DNA of 64,000 nt from Cucumis sativus (Eukaryota; Streptophyta; Magnoliopsida; Cucurbitales; Cucurbitaceae): NCBI RefSeq assembly GCF_000004075.3, contig NC_026657.2, forward strand, positions 496,001 to 560,000, written 5' to 3'. The position numbers were made by a program, and so were the translations under genes. The notes under the pieces are model-generated. The model had not been told where the DNA came from. It worked only from the letters and a program-made list of their open reading frames with translations, and made no database searches. Below, in pieces: positions 25,875 to 37,078 of the stretch; positions within the stretch are counted from its first letter, which is position 1; every line of letters begins with the position of its first letter.

Positions 25875-26463
25875 TTTCTTCTCACTTCTCACTTCTCACC
25901 TCATTTTCGCATCCCTTTTCAAACCCAAATATCTCTTTTTGATTTCTTTGAAACCCCATTAACATATATCACCTTCAAGATCAGACTCTTTCCTACTTAA
26001 TCATTCTAAAACAATGGCGATATGATAAGATGGTAAGAGATTAGAAGGCATTTGAAGGTAAGATGATAATTAATGAAAGCATAATTTGAGATTATGGTAA
26101 GGAAACAACAACAATAATAATAATAATAATATGATGTTTCCAAAACATAAGTGTACTAAGTGCTTTCTCTATCTCTACCAAACAAACTTGCTTGTCTTAC
26201 CTTTCAAAAGTACTTTCACTCCCTCCCCTCAACAGCTGTCTCTCTCTCACTCTCTCTATACAATTAATTTTATTTTTTTTAAAAAAAAAATAGCCTAAAT
26301 AATATATATATATATATGTATATAGTTAATTATAATATAAGAGCATTTTTCTGTTTTTTGTTTTTTAAAATTATAAAAAATGAAAATGAAAAATCCCACC
26401 ATTAAAAAGCACCATTTCTCTTACACAAATAATCTCTAATTTCTTTCTTTTTTTGTTCTCTAA

Positions 26464-27220
26464 ATGGAAGAAGTTTGGAAAGACATAAGTCTCTCTTCTC
26501 TCCACTCCCGCTCCGATCATGACTTCTCCTCCGCCGCTCCCACTCCCATCAGTCTCCACCTCCACCACCACCACTCCGCTGCCAACTTACGCCACATCAT
26601 CCTCCAAGACTTCCTTTCTACTTCCACTTCCAAACTCGACTCCTCCTCCTCCTCCTCCTCCGCCCTCGCTCTCCCCCCCGTCCCTGCCCCCCCACCTACT
26701 CTCTTATCCTTGAATTCCACAAGGGAATTACATTTCCCCGATAACAACTCCATCGCCACCGCCACCGCCGCCGCCCACTTCCGCCACCACGATCCTTCCT
26801 CTCTCTCCGCCGCCTTCCACAGCCCCTTTGATCAACTCCTCGGCCCACCACCCTTCGCCAAAAAAAGGCTCTCTGATTCAGATAACTCCGGCGATCGCCG
26901 GCAGAAACGCATGATCAAGAATCGCGAATCCGCCGCCCGATCTCGTGCACGAAAACAGGTTTAATCCATTCCTTATCTTTTCTTAATTAAATAAATAGAT
27001 AAATAAATTCCCTAAACATCAATTTTTTTTTATTTTTTTTTAATTTTATCCACAGGCTTACGCAAACGAGCTGGAGCTTGAAGTGTCTAATTTAAAGGAA
27101 GAAAATGCAAAACTTAGGAGACAACAGGAAGAGGTAACTAAATCTTTTTCTTTCCACCAAATTTTGGTTTCTTTGAGGAAATTACAAAGATCAATTAGAG
27201 AAAAATTAGAAATAAGAAAG

Positions 27221-27256
<36 letters not shown>

Positions 27257-27374
27257 CAACAATAGACAAAAGAAGGTTAAAGAAAAACGGTTGTGTGTGC
27301 AGCTACAAGCAGTGGCGATGGCTCAGGTTCCAAGAAAACACAGGCTGCAGCGGACATCAACGGCGCCGTTTTAG
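26464..27374 (+). CDS. FD: FD-like bZIP transcription factor
   Basis: Three exons: 26464-26958, 27056-27133 and 27303-27374, giving 214 residues. Residues 1-140 are rich in Ser, His, Pro and Ala with encoded homopolymer runs. The basic region (KRMIKNRESAARSRARKQ) has the bZIP invariant N153-x7-R161. Leucine-type heptads follow (ELELEVSNLKEENAKLRRQQEEL). The C-terminus LQRTSTAPF is the SAP motif, whose phosphorylated Ser/Thr (here T211) is bound by 14-3-3 proteins to form the florigen activation complex with FT. FD proteins act in the shoot apex nucleus to switch on AP1- and SOC1-type genes. Short length, intron positions and the SAP motif set it apart from ABI5/ABF bZIPs. It could equally be the FDP paralogue. 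Exon 1 is far more GC-rich than its surroundings. Confidence 0.93.
27227..27252 (+). repeat. (GA)n microsatellite in FD intron 2
   Basis: Thirteen GA units within intron 2 (27134-27302), 50 bp before the acceptor of the last exon. Confidence 0.9.
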
Positions 27375-30300
27375 CGATAAGAGGAGGGGTTTGTTTGAGG
27401 GTTAATTTTGTTGGGGGATGAAAAGGAAGGAATTTTCTGAAATGTTTGCATAAAGAAAAGGGAAACACTTTGGTGATTTAGGTTAAAAGAAAAAAAAATT
27501 AACAGAGAACTAATTCTAAACTTGATGATGCTGATGATGATGATGATGATGATCAGTGTTTGTGTAGGGCAGATTCTAAAAAAAACAAAAAAAAAAAAAA
27601 GTTAATTTGCTTTGATTATGGAACCAACAACTCTCCTTTTTCTCTCTATCTTTGACCTTTTTTCTATACAAAAGTTTTTGTATTTTTCTTGGACAACCAT
27701 ATGACATTACTCATTATCAATAATTAACCCTTCTAACTTATAATCAAGTCCTAATGAAAATATAAAATGATTAAATTTTTCGATGAAGTATTTATGTTTG
27801 AATTAATTGACAGTCTTTCTGTCTCACGTTCACAAAAAAGCTATCATATTTCCAAGGAATATGTTACCATTTAAATTAAGTTTAAGGTGGGTTGTGATGT
27901 TGATTTAGATTATTTAAAAGGGGAAAGAAAAGCAACAAAAAGCCAATCAAATTCAAAGCTATGAAAAGGGCATATTAAATATTGAAAAAAAAAAAAAGAT
28001 TCATGCATGTATCAATCTAATGATAATTAATTAGTTAATTAGGTGTCATATAGATTAAGATAAATGATTATCTCAATGGTTAATTAAGTTATTATTTTAT
28101 ATATTCATTTTCAAAGATTTGGATCCATTTATGTACATACTTAATTAGGGTATGATCTCAATTGCTGACCTTAAAAGTTAACCAAAATAGTAGAAAACCC
28201 TTACTACCAACACAATCATTCTTTTGTTTCTAATTAGAGAAAAACTCTAAACTAAAACTTTTCTTAAACTGCTTAAAAAGGCTATTGTATTTTTATTGAC
28301 TTGTGTCATTCATTTTAGTGATATATACTTTCACAATTCATAATCAACATAAATAACAAAAGGCAAAGGAAAAGGGAATGGTGGGGTTTTAGATTTTTTA
28401 ATTTCTTTGCTGTTTTAAGTGTTTGTTGTTATTGAAGGGACCGAACCAAATTTTCGTCGTTGACACGTTTTTTATTTGAGTTGTGTATGTCCTTTTCTGT
28501 TTGATTTCTTTTTGTTCTTGTTTCTGTTAATTTCTTTAGCTCGATTCGTTGTAACTGTTATCTTGACCCTGAATTGTGATGATCACTTCAATAACTCTAC
28601 GTTTTTTTGTTGTGAGAAATGAAGTTTTTTTTTTCTCTTACGTTCGAAGTGATTTGGAGCTTCTATTTAAGGATACAATCAAGTTCTTTTCTTGAGTTTT
28701 GTTTATGAATAAATAACAAAAAGTTCGGGAGTACGTTGAGGTTTTTCTTGTTGTTCTTAGTAGTTTGGGAACTCTAGCTATCAAATGATCTCAAGTATGT
28801 CTTAATTATATCTCGTCCTCGTAAGGTCTTAAATGACGGTACAAACAAAACAAAACCAAACAAAAATTCAATAAAATAACTATACTATATTTTAAAACTA
28901 TGCTTATAAATGCTACGTACTTCCATCCATAAGTTTTTATGTTTCGTTATTAACTTTCTACTAACCATTAAAAAAAAACAACTTTTGAAAACTAGAAGAC
29001 AAGAATCTCCAAAAATGAATTTGATTTGAGTTTATTCCAAATATTTCTTGAACTTATAAGGTTTTCAACGACAAGAAAACAAACATAAAACTATCTAAAC
29101 ATGTTATTTTTACGACGTTAAAGAACCAAACCTCTCAACTCTACAATCACATCCATACATAAGTTAAAGTCAAATTAGAATAAAAAAAGTTAAGTTTATG
29201 AAAAGAAATATATAATATAGTCTTGATGAGGAATTGGGTTTTTTTTTTTTTTTTTGGTTTGAATTAAAAAGAAAAATGTAAAGGGATAAAATTGTACAAA
29301 AGGGTGGACCATTGAAAATGGAATTGCAATGGACACATAGGGAGTGTGGAAGGGAATCTCATTGGTAAAAAAGGAAAAGGGCATAAAAAAATTTGCATCT
29401 TTTTTATTTTGTACTAATTTCCACCATCATCACTTTCTACTTCTTTTGTAGTGTTATGAGTTATATTGTCCTTTTTTCTTTCTTTTGTTTATCTTATCCA
29501 ACCACTATCACATTTCTTCCTTTGCACAACTTCAAAATATAACCTTTCTTTCACTTCATTATTTCATTTTTACACCTCATATTCTTCTATGCTCTTCTTC
29601 TTTTTCTGACTCCTCAAATGTCACTATATGATAAAAGGATTTGAAAATAAATATATGTATATATATATGCATTCTATTATCCCTATTTAGTGCCTGAGTT
29701 TGTTCTCCAAAAGTAACCTCAAATCAACACTTGATTTTTGTTTCTTTCTTTTGTTTGTCCTGCTGCTCTCTCTTGTACTAATTGTTTTAGGGATACTTTG
29801 TGGATTGAGGTTAGAGATTGTGTTGGATGAAAATCGACTTTAATTTTCAAATAACGTTGAGAGATCACGACAATCTTGTATGATAATCGAAACGACTCGA
29901 TTTATTAGGTAATAGATCATTCATTAGTACTAATAATTCCGTTATCGATAAGTCTAGTGGAAAAAAGACAAATTTAAACATGTGTATTTACTTGTTTAAT
30001 TTGCACATGGAATCCAAATATGAGACTTGCAAGTTATATCTACACCTTGTAATTAATATGTTATATCTTAAAGATTAGAGATGTAGACTTAATTAGTAAT
30101 TTTTTTTCTAGAAGTTTAAGTCTTTCATACTTATTATTGTGTGTTTATGTAGTGAATCTAAGTACTCTCACTTAGTTACTAGATAATCTCTTGAAAGAGG
30201 AGTAAGGATTAAGATAATGTATATCTTAATTATAACAAACAACTATTAAGTGAAACTTGAATAAGGAAAACATTTTGTACAAAATAATAGATATATTCTA

Positions 30301-32590
30301 CGTAAATATGTTTTGAATTTGTATACACAATTATGTGTTATTTATGAGTTTAGCTCTATGGTTTAGATGGGTGAGTTTTATAATAATTAGAGAGAAAGGT
30401 TTCGTAATTGGAGTCAAATGAGCATTTCTATTTGATTGTAATAATCTCACATTCGTGATACATCTTCTAGTTTGGAGTTTTTAACGTTTATATGCTCGTA
30501 TCCCCAAGTTGTATTACTTATTTGTGTGATAATAATATATATATGTATATTATGAGATTTTTCCAACAATGGCAACAACCCATCTGGAGTTATTCACTTT
30601 TTTCCTTACAAATTTGTCATATGGATAGTACAAATGAAACTCAATAATGAAAAGTTAGACCAATGGGAAAATAAAGGAATATATTTTAACATCCAACCAA
30701 TTTGGGGTCAACATAGACAAAATACACAAGAATTTGGCAAAGAAATGACAACATATATAAATTGGTCCACACTACACACAGAGAGGGACAGAAGCTTTTA
30801 AGAAATCAAATGGTGGAGAGAACATATACATATACATATACATATACATACGTACATATATGTATATATAACTGTAAAATTGTGTAAAGTTGAATTGGAT
30901 TGAGCACTTTACATGGTGGGAAAAGGAATGAGAGACACATGTCTGCAGGGAAAAGAAATGATCAAATGTTGTGATTTTACTCTCAATTTTTCTCATCTGG
31001 GAACCAATTTGGGATTTGACAACTATTTGAGATTTGGATGTTTGTGGGTAAAATGAAGCAAAAAGGTTAAAATTTCACTAAGTTTTTTAGTCCTTTTTTT
31101 CTTTTTTAATTAACCTTGTGGGTCTTTTATGAACAAGCTGTGTTCTTTTGTGAACTTACCCTAATTGTAGTTCTGATATAAATGAACTCTTTTGAGGTTT
31201 TCTTATCATTTTCTATCTTGGGATCAACCAAACACTTCCTCTTTGTTTCCATTATTTACTAATATTCCACCACAAAAAGAAAAATTATGGGAATTATATC
31301 TATTATTTTACTATTTTAGAGTATACTTGTTGGATTTGTAATATTTATCTCTCTATCTTTAGCTAACAAATTTATCTTACGATCTTAGTAACTTTTTAAC
31401 ATTGAGGTAATTTCAATTCTAACCTCAAACTTAATATAGCTTTCACCATTCTCCAATATATATATATGTATATAACGGTTCTTGTGTCACTCTTAGGGTT
31501 AGGTGTCTTGTTATTGTCCTACTATATTATCCTCACTTTTTTTCTTTCTCATGTGTCTAAAGAAAAAGGGTTGTCCCCTCCCTTACAAAGCTTGCAATTA
31601 AACCCAATGCTTTGGCAAAATAATTTATTAGTCTTGTCACTTTTAAATTTAAGTTGTTTAGTAGGGTTAAAGGCATATAATTCTAAATTCCAAATTTTCA
31701 AAAGAGAAAGAAAGAGAGAAAGAAAAAAGGAAAATGAATGAACAGCCACTTTCATGTCAATCATAGGCTGTGATTATCAGCCTCAGGTATAGGCAGAGAA
31801 AGCAAGTTCCTATCATATTCCCTTTGTCACCATAGTAATTGCAAATAAATAACAACAACTAACCCACCTCCTAATTGGTTCGATTCGGTTAGAACCAAAC
31901 TGATAAACTTAGCCAAATCCAATCAAATTAGTAGCACTCACCCTACATTTGTCCTAACAACAAATGTAATAAAGTCGAATGATTGTATTTCTATGAAATT
32001 AATTAAGATGCATACAAGCAACATAGTTTGTTAATAATAAACTTTGAGAGTTGTATTCATCAACTGTTTTTTTTGCATTCCATATCGATATCGACAACTA
32101 TTGATTTAATGCATTGAATGAAATCAACCATGAGATGCTACATGATGATGACAGAATGTGTGTGGGTCTTACCAAAGGCCCAACAACTTGTGGGTTTAAA
32201 CAAATTTGGGGGTTGGTAATACACTTTTACTGGCAGCATAATTTAGAGGGGTTTTTTTCCTTTTTTTCATGGCTTCCATTCATATTAGCCACTAAAATCC
32301 AAAGCATAATTTGCTTTAGAAATTAAAGTTGGGTACTTTATCTAATTATGAATTTTTCCCTTTTCCCACAACATTAGAGATTAGACATAAATTTGAATGG
32401 TTCCACTTCTTTTCTACAGACTAACTTTATTTTTAAACGGAAAAAAAGATATTCTCAACAGTGATATTGTGAAGCTAGAGCCATCCAAATGACATTAATC
32501 AAAATCATGAAGATTTAACCTTGTACAAAGGAAGCACTTTTGCAAAAGCTTGAAAGCTTTTAGTAGATGTAACTAACAAATCAAAACAGC
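27375..32590. other. 5.2 kb AT-rich spacer
   Basis: The first 250 bp are the FD 3' UTR and include a GATGAT run (27523-27553). The rest has no recognisable gene. Features seen: poly(A) and poly(T) tracts (for example 29237-29256), a CATATA microsatellite (about 30822-30850) and (TA)n runs near 29650, 30536 and 31458. The ORFs at 31466-31741 and 32114-32326 lack domain similarity and coding character, so they are not called. Confidence 0.55.
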
Positions 32591-33025
32591 TCAAAAACCA
32601 GAGGTGTGAAAAGAAGAAAACCATATCACCATCTCATCAGTGAGTATTTGATTAGTCTCATCTTCATGACTACCTCCTCCTTCCATCGAATATCGACATA
32701 TCGGACAAGTTCTACGACACTCTTCGAACCATCGTTCGACGCATACCTTATGAAACTCATGCAAACAAGGAAGAACACTTGTGCCAACACCCTTATCTCC
32801 ATCCCTGTCTGTGTTTCCCATACTTGACAAGCACACGCAACATGTCTCGCCCTCCAACGCCTTCTCGAGACTCGAAAGAGCTAAGATAGTACAATCATCA
32901 GTTGGCAAAGGTCGAAGGCTCGAATTGCCACTGCGGGGAAGCGGGGTTGCTTGCTTGAATCTTGGCCGGCTCCGGAAGCCAATGAGGTTGTTGTAGAAGA
33001 AGAAGAAGACCTTGTTGAAAATCAT
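32591..33025 (-). CDS. RING-H2 finger protein, probable E3 ubiquitin ligase
   Basis: A single-exon gene of 144 residues starting at an ATG (33023-33025). The N-terminus is hydrophobic and Phe-rich (residues 6-17), possibly a short membrane-associated segment, followed by a basic stretch. The RING-H2 ligands are C62-x2-C65, C87, H89, H92, C95, C107 and C110, with the W99 expected for E2 contact (VERWFEECRRTCPICR). An acidic tail follows. Such small intronless RING-H2 proteins usually transfer ubiquitin from an E2 to a substrate. The substrate and subfamily are unknown to me. The CPICRY motif is intact, so catalytic competence is likely. Confidence 0.88.
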   Translation of the reverse strand: MIFNKVFFFFYNNLIGFRSRPRFKQATPLPRSGNSSLRPLPTDDCTILALSSLEKALEGETCCVCLSSMGNTDRDGDKGVGTSVLPCLHEFHKVCVERWFEECRRTCPICRYSMEGGGSHEDETNQILTDEMVIWFSSFHTSGF

Positions 33026-33974
33026 TATTTGTCATCAATGAAGAGATTTGGAAGTCATTAGCTAGCTAGAGATGTTTTTTTTTTTTTTTAATGAAAAGGA
33101 AGATGAGATTAGAGGAGAAAAAGAGAGCAATTCTTGCGTGGGTTAGAAGTGGTTGGATTGGTGAAGAAGAAGGATAGTAATGAGTCATACACAAAGCGGT
33201 TGCTACCTAAACAAGAGAGTTACTTTTGACCTTTCTCATATTAAAATCTTCTATCATCACATTTGAATATATAACACAAGATTTAACAACATTGTCTATG
33301 TTATTGTTTAGTTTTAATGTCTATTTAATGTAAGCTTTAACATTGGCATCAATCACCAATCTTTGCTACTTTTTAATTACCAACATTCCAAGGAAACTTG
33401 ACCATCAAATTAATTAGCTTGCTTAGCTACTACCATTCCTTGACTATTTCTTAACTTTATGAAATGGGATGGAAGTATTTTGTTACAATTCCGATCTTAA
33501 AGATACATTAGTAAACTCGAGCATCGAATAGTCCAATGTAGCCACCACAACAACATGGTTCAGCTTCCTTCTGTGAATAAAGATTCAAAATCTAATATAC
33601 TTCTTATGAATGTATGGTAATTCAAAATATAGTTTGTAATTTCTTTCTCATCCATCCTCGACTCCGACGACAGTAGGTAGTGTGTAGCTTCCCTATCTTT
33701 CCTCGCAAGGCTTGAAATATATATGAAGACAGGATAACTAAAAGCATAGGCTAATATTGAATTTAACATAGTGTTGGTTTGAGACAATTTGTTAAGCCCG
33801 TGCTTGATCAAAGAAAAAGAAGTTTTATACAATTATGATTTGGTTGTTCAAGCAGAAACATTTCACAAATAATGTGAATGCGACAAAAAGAACTAAATGA
33901 AGTGATTATATACTACGGTACCACTACCATGTACAGAACTTATTGATCAAGATCCTTGAGTATGTGACTTAAAA
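33026..33974. other. Spacer between RING gene promoter and SKP1 3' end
   Basis: The left part (33026-33250) is probably the RING gene leader and promoter, with a poly(T) run. The right part before 33974 should contain the SKP1 3' UTR. A 90-codon minus-strand reading frame at 33560-33832 starts with a non-ATG codon and matches nothing I recognise, so it is not called. Confidence 0.45.
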
Positions 33975-35728
33975 TCATTCACAAGCCCACTGATTCTCCC
34001 TGCGAACTTCCTCCTCTTCCGCTGGTGTGAAGTCGTTCTTGATGTTGAAGGTTTTTCGAATCTCCTCCGGCTTCTTTCCCTTGATCATGTCAGCTACAGT
34101 CTGACATGTCAGGTCTAACAAGCTCTTGACGTCCAGATAATTTGCAGCCTGCATTGTAGAATAAACGAGAGAATTTTAACACGGCGCCAAATCAAGAAAA
34201 GACTATGATCAACAATAATAATAGTAAAAAAATTCCCCAGGCAGCTTGAAACTCTATGCAACAAGAACACAGCATAAATGTAGAGCATGATAAATCATAG
34301 CTGTTGACATATGGACAACAAATCAAGTTTATCAACGTTAAACTAAGCCACAATCATTTCATTTGACAATGAATAAATCCTGTCACCTCGGTGTTGTCAT
34401 CTCCTAGACATTATTCAATTCCTAAGGATCTCCTTCTTATCCTTGAGATTGTCTTACTGTTCATAGGGGAAAGGATGTCAGGAGGTGGTTCCCTAACCCT
34501 GCTAGGGGGCTTTCTTGTCATTCCTATTTTAACCTTTCATCCACTTTCCCTGCTCAATCGAGTGCTCCCAAGGCTTTGAGTCGCCTAATCTCTGTGGAAG
34601 ACAGAAGTTCCAAAAAAAGGTTAATGCTTGGCGAGAGAGTTAATTCTTGGGTCCGCAATGGTGCTCGCCATGAGCATCAAGAGGATCTAGATCATTTGTT
34701 GTGGAGTGTAAATCCACGAATTTCCTTTGGAATTTTTTGGGGTATTTGGTTGGAGTGTAATAGTAAAATTCTTAGGGATGTGAAGAAGTCTAGAGAGGAG
34801 GTTTGAGAGTTGGTGAGGTTTAATGCTTCTGTTTGGTAGTAGGTCACTAGACTGTCGTGTAATATGATACTGTTCTCGTTCTTTTGGATTGGAGTCCTTT
34901 TAGCAATTAGTTTTGCACTCCTATCTTGTGGAGGATTAGCCGGAGACAGACGTTCATTAGTATCAATCTTAGGGAGAATGGCAAAAGCATTAAACCTGTC
35001 ATAATAAATTTTTTGAAGTTTTTTCTACAGAAGACCCATTCTCGGCCATGTAAATGATTAATGACCCATCTTCACAAACAAATGAAATCTAGTTTTCTTC
35101 TTACGTCTCAGCGTATTTCTGTCTCCTTTTTATATAGTATCACATTAGAGATCATTATCCTGATCTTCATTTTTCTCACACTTTTTATGAATATGGCGGT
35201 GGGGGTGGGGTAGAGAAAAATGAATTCGCAATAGACATGACCATGGTTATCATTAATTCAACACTATATAAAGATACTATACAAGAAACAAGATTTCATT
35301 AATCTATGGGAGACACCATACCCATTGATCGAAAACGGATAACTTCAATATACAAAACAATTTCCAGTAGAACTTTCCCTTTGAGACCAACGTTGAAAGC
35401 AATTGTATCTGAGGAGTGAAGAAAAAGGAAGTACCAGAATGAGATCGAAAAGAGTAGCCTGATCGACATTAACAAAGTCACGATCCCAGGTCTTGAGATC
35501 GTCTTCGGAGGGGAGGGGATCGGCGGAGGAAGCATCAACGTGTTTACGGCAGTACTGGATGACTTTGGCGAGAATTTTACTGTTGACGTTGGGAAGAGGG
35601 ATGCCGTTATGGGCGCAGTTGTCTTCGATCATATGGCGGATGGTCTGAGATTGGAGGGCAACGGCATCGTCGACTTGGAAATAGTCGCCATCGGAGCTCT
35701 TGAGAGTGATTTTGTTGGAGGAGGACAT
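33975..35728 (-). CDS. SKP1: SKP1-like protein, SCF ubiquitin ligase adaptor
   Basis: Two exons, 35728-35435 (98 codons) and 34148-33975, giving 155 residues, near the 160 of Arabidopsis ASK1. SKP1 links CUL1 to F-box proteins. The N-terminal BTB/POZ-like half reads [20 protein letters not shown] and IRHMIEDNC, and the CUL1 side contains [15 protein letters not shown]. The intron falls at the family's conserved place (DLIL / AANYLDVK). The F-box-binding C-terminal helices are complete ([17 protein letters not shown], then [30 protein letters not shown]), ending WACE where ASK proteins usually have WAFE. The 1286-bp intron holds an antisense LINE remnant. It acts in nucleus and cytosol. Confidence 0.95.
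34574..34920 (+). mobile_element. LINE retrotransposon 3' remnant in SKP1 intron
   Basis: Plus-strand translation shows the end of a plant LINE ORF2: a zf-RVT-like segment (EDLDHLLW), then [32 protein letters not shown], and after a frameshift [12 protein letters not shown]. Stop codons interrupt it (TGA where Trp is expected near 34804, TAGTAG after the next Trp). The reverse transcriptase is absent, so the copy is 5'-truncated and dead. It lies antisense to SKP1. Confidence 0.8.
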
Positions 35729-37078
35729 GGATTTGGAAATGGAGAAAAAACGAAGATTGATTGTAACTTTTGTGAAGAAGAAAAAGTTGAAAACTGTATG
35801 TAGAATTCTTTGTCACGTGGCAGCCGCTGCCCAGCGGTCAATATCCACTTCCTCTTTTATACATAGAAGAAGAGGAATGAATTGATATCAATATATATAC
35901 ATTTGATAGCAAATGACTATTCCTAATAAAATCTGAAATTTTATAAATATATATAATACATAAAAAATAAACTCAATCTACCTTTCATTTTAGACAATTG
36001 GGTATGGATTTTATATTGATCTAATAAATCTTCCAACTTTAAGAGTTTCCTAATAATTTTCTTCCCATTTCAATTAAATTTCAATTTTGTGTTTAAAATA
36101 TTTAAAAACTTTAAAACTGTCTAAACACATGGATGTTATTTTTAAACTTCAAATTTTGTGATTGAAGAATCCTGAACTTTTAATTTGATGCATGTCCACC
36201 TTCCAAAACTCAAGTAAAAACTTCACAATTCCCCTTATATACTACATTTAATTTTTTCTTCTGCTATAAATTCATCAGAAAAACGATCATTTTCAATAAA
36301 TTTTGTTTGATATTTTGTGTTCTATATCTATATATATTAATTGTGTTTTATTATGTTTTTATTACTTTTTTTTTTTTTTTTTTTTTTTTTGCATATTTTA
36401 GCACACAGAAATATACTCGACCAAAATGTGAAAATTTTTAATTTTCAATCCCTGTGCTCATACTTGAATCGAATATATATATACACACACACAAAAGTTA
36501 CATGTTTTCAATTAGATTTTTTTTTAAAATAAAGTCATTTTGAAATGCTAATTATTCAACAAAAAAAAAAAGTCTAATTTCAGTATGATTCTTTAAATAA
36601 ATTTAGAAACAAAATTGGAATATTATAGTTAACACACAACACATTAGAAGATTTAACCACTAAAATAAAACAAATTTGTTAACTTGAGCACAACACATTC
36701 ACTTCACTAAAGGTCAGAATTAGAAAGAAAAAAGAAAAAGAATATAATGGACAATGGCTCTCCAAAAATGCAAGTTTTGAAGTTATAAGAGGGAGAAATG
36801 ACCAAAACTAATCTGAAGGGATGAACTAAGGCATAATCATGGGAGTAAGAAACTTCAATTCCAAACGCTATAAAAGGTTTTGAAACAAATCTATGATACA
36901 CCAACTATACAAAAAGCAAAGGGTTGTGTATAGTAAGTAATAACATATAAAAGCATCATGCCAATCGAAGCTTCTAGTTACATGCCAACTAGATTTACCT
37001 GTATCCAATTACATAACTCTATCACGAATTGAAATTATTCCAAGACTGTGGATGGTTCAATATGCGTCGACTGTACGT
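35729..37078. other. Spacer: SKP1 promoter and MCA 3' flank
   Basis: The segment 35729-35880 is the SKP1 leader and core promoter. The rest is AT-rich with a long poly(T) run (about 36367-36390), a short (CA)n run at about 36480-36493 and no ORF of interest. The MCA 3' UTR occupies the right end below 37079. Confidence 0.5.

Larger units (their letters stand above)
21236..26463. other. 5.2 kb AT-rich spacer before FD
   Basis: No supported gene. It contains a TTAGGG hexamer tract (21932-21961), short (TA)n runs (about 22467-22481, 23226-23237 and 26302-26318), a (GT)n run at about 23840-23857 and poly(A)/poly(T) tracts. The 67-codon ORF at 24259-24462 shows no recognisable domain. From about 25640 the sequence becomes richer in G-box-type motifs and CT tracts and is the likely FD promoter. 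Confidence 0.55.

Noticed and set aside
26517-26765. 82-codon minus-strand ORF, and a plus-strand Pro-rich frame
   Set aside because: Both are out-of-frame readings of the GC-rich, repeat-like first exon of FD.
30800-30870. Regular CATATA repeats considered as an array-type element
   Set aside because: It is a simple microsatellite with no spacers; nothing like a CRISPR array exists in the window.
31870-31930. B-box-like ggttcgattcgg suggesting a tRNA or SINE
   Set aside because: No A-box at the right spacing and no acceptor stem; it looks like an aaccgaacc-type repeat.
32606-32996. Two plus-strand ORFs of 73 and 71 codons
   Set aside because: They are antisense to the intact RING-H2 gene.
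33560-33832. 90-codon minus-strand frame
   Set aside because: It starts on a non-ATG codon, matches no family, and probably overlaps the SKP1 3' flank.
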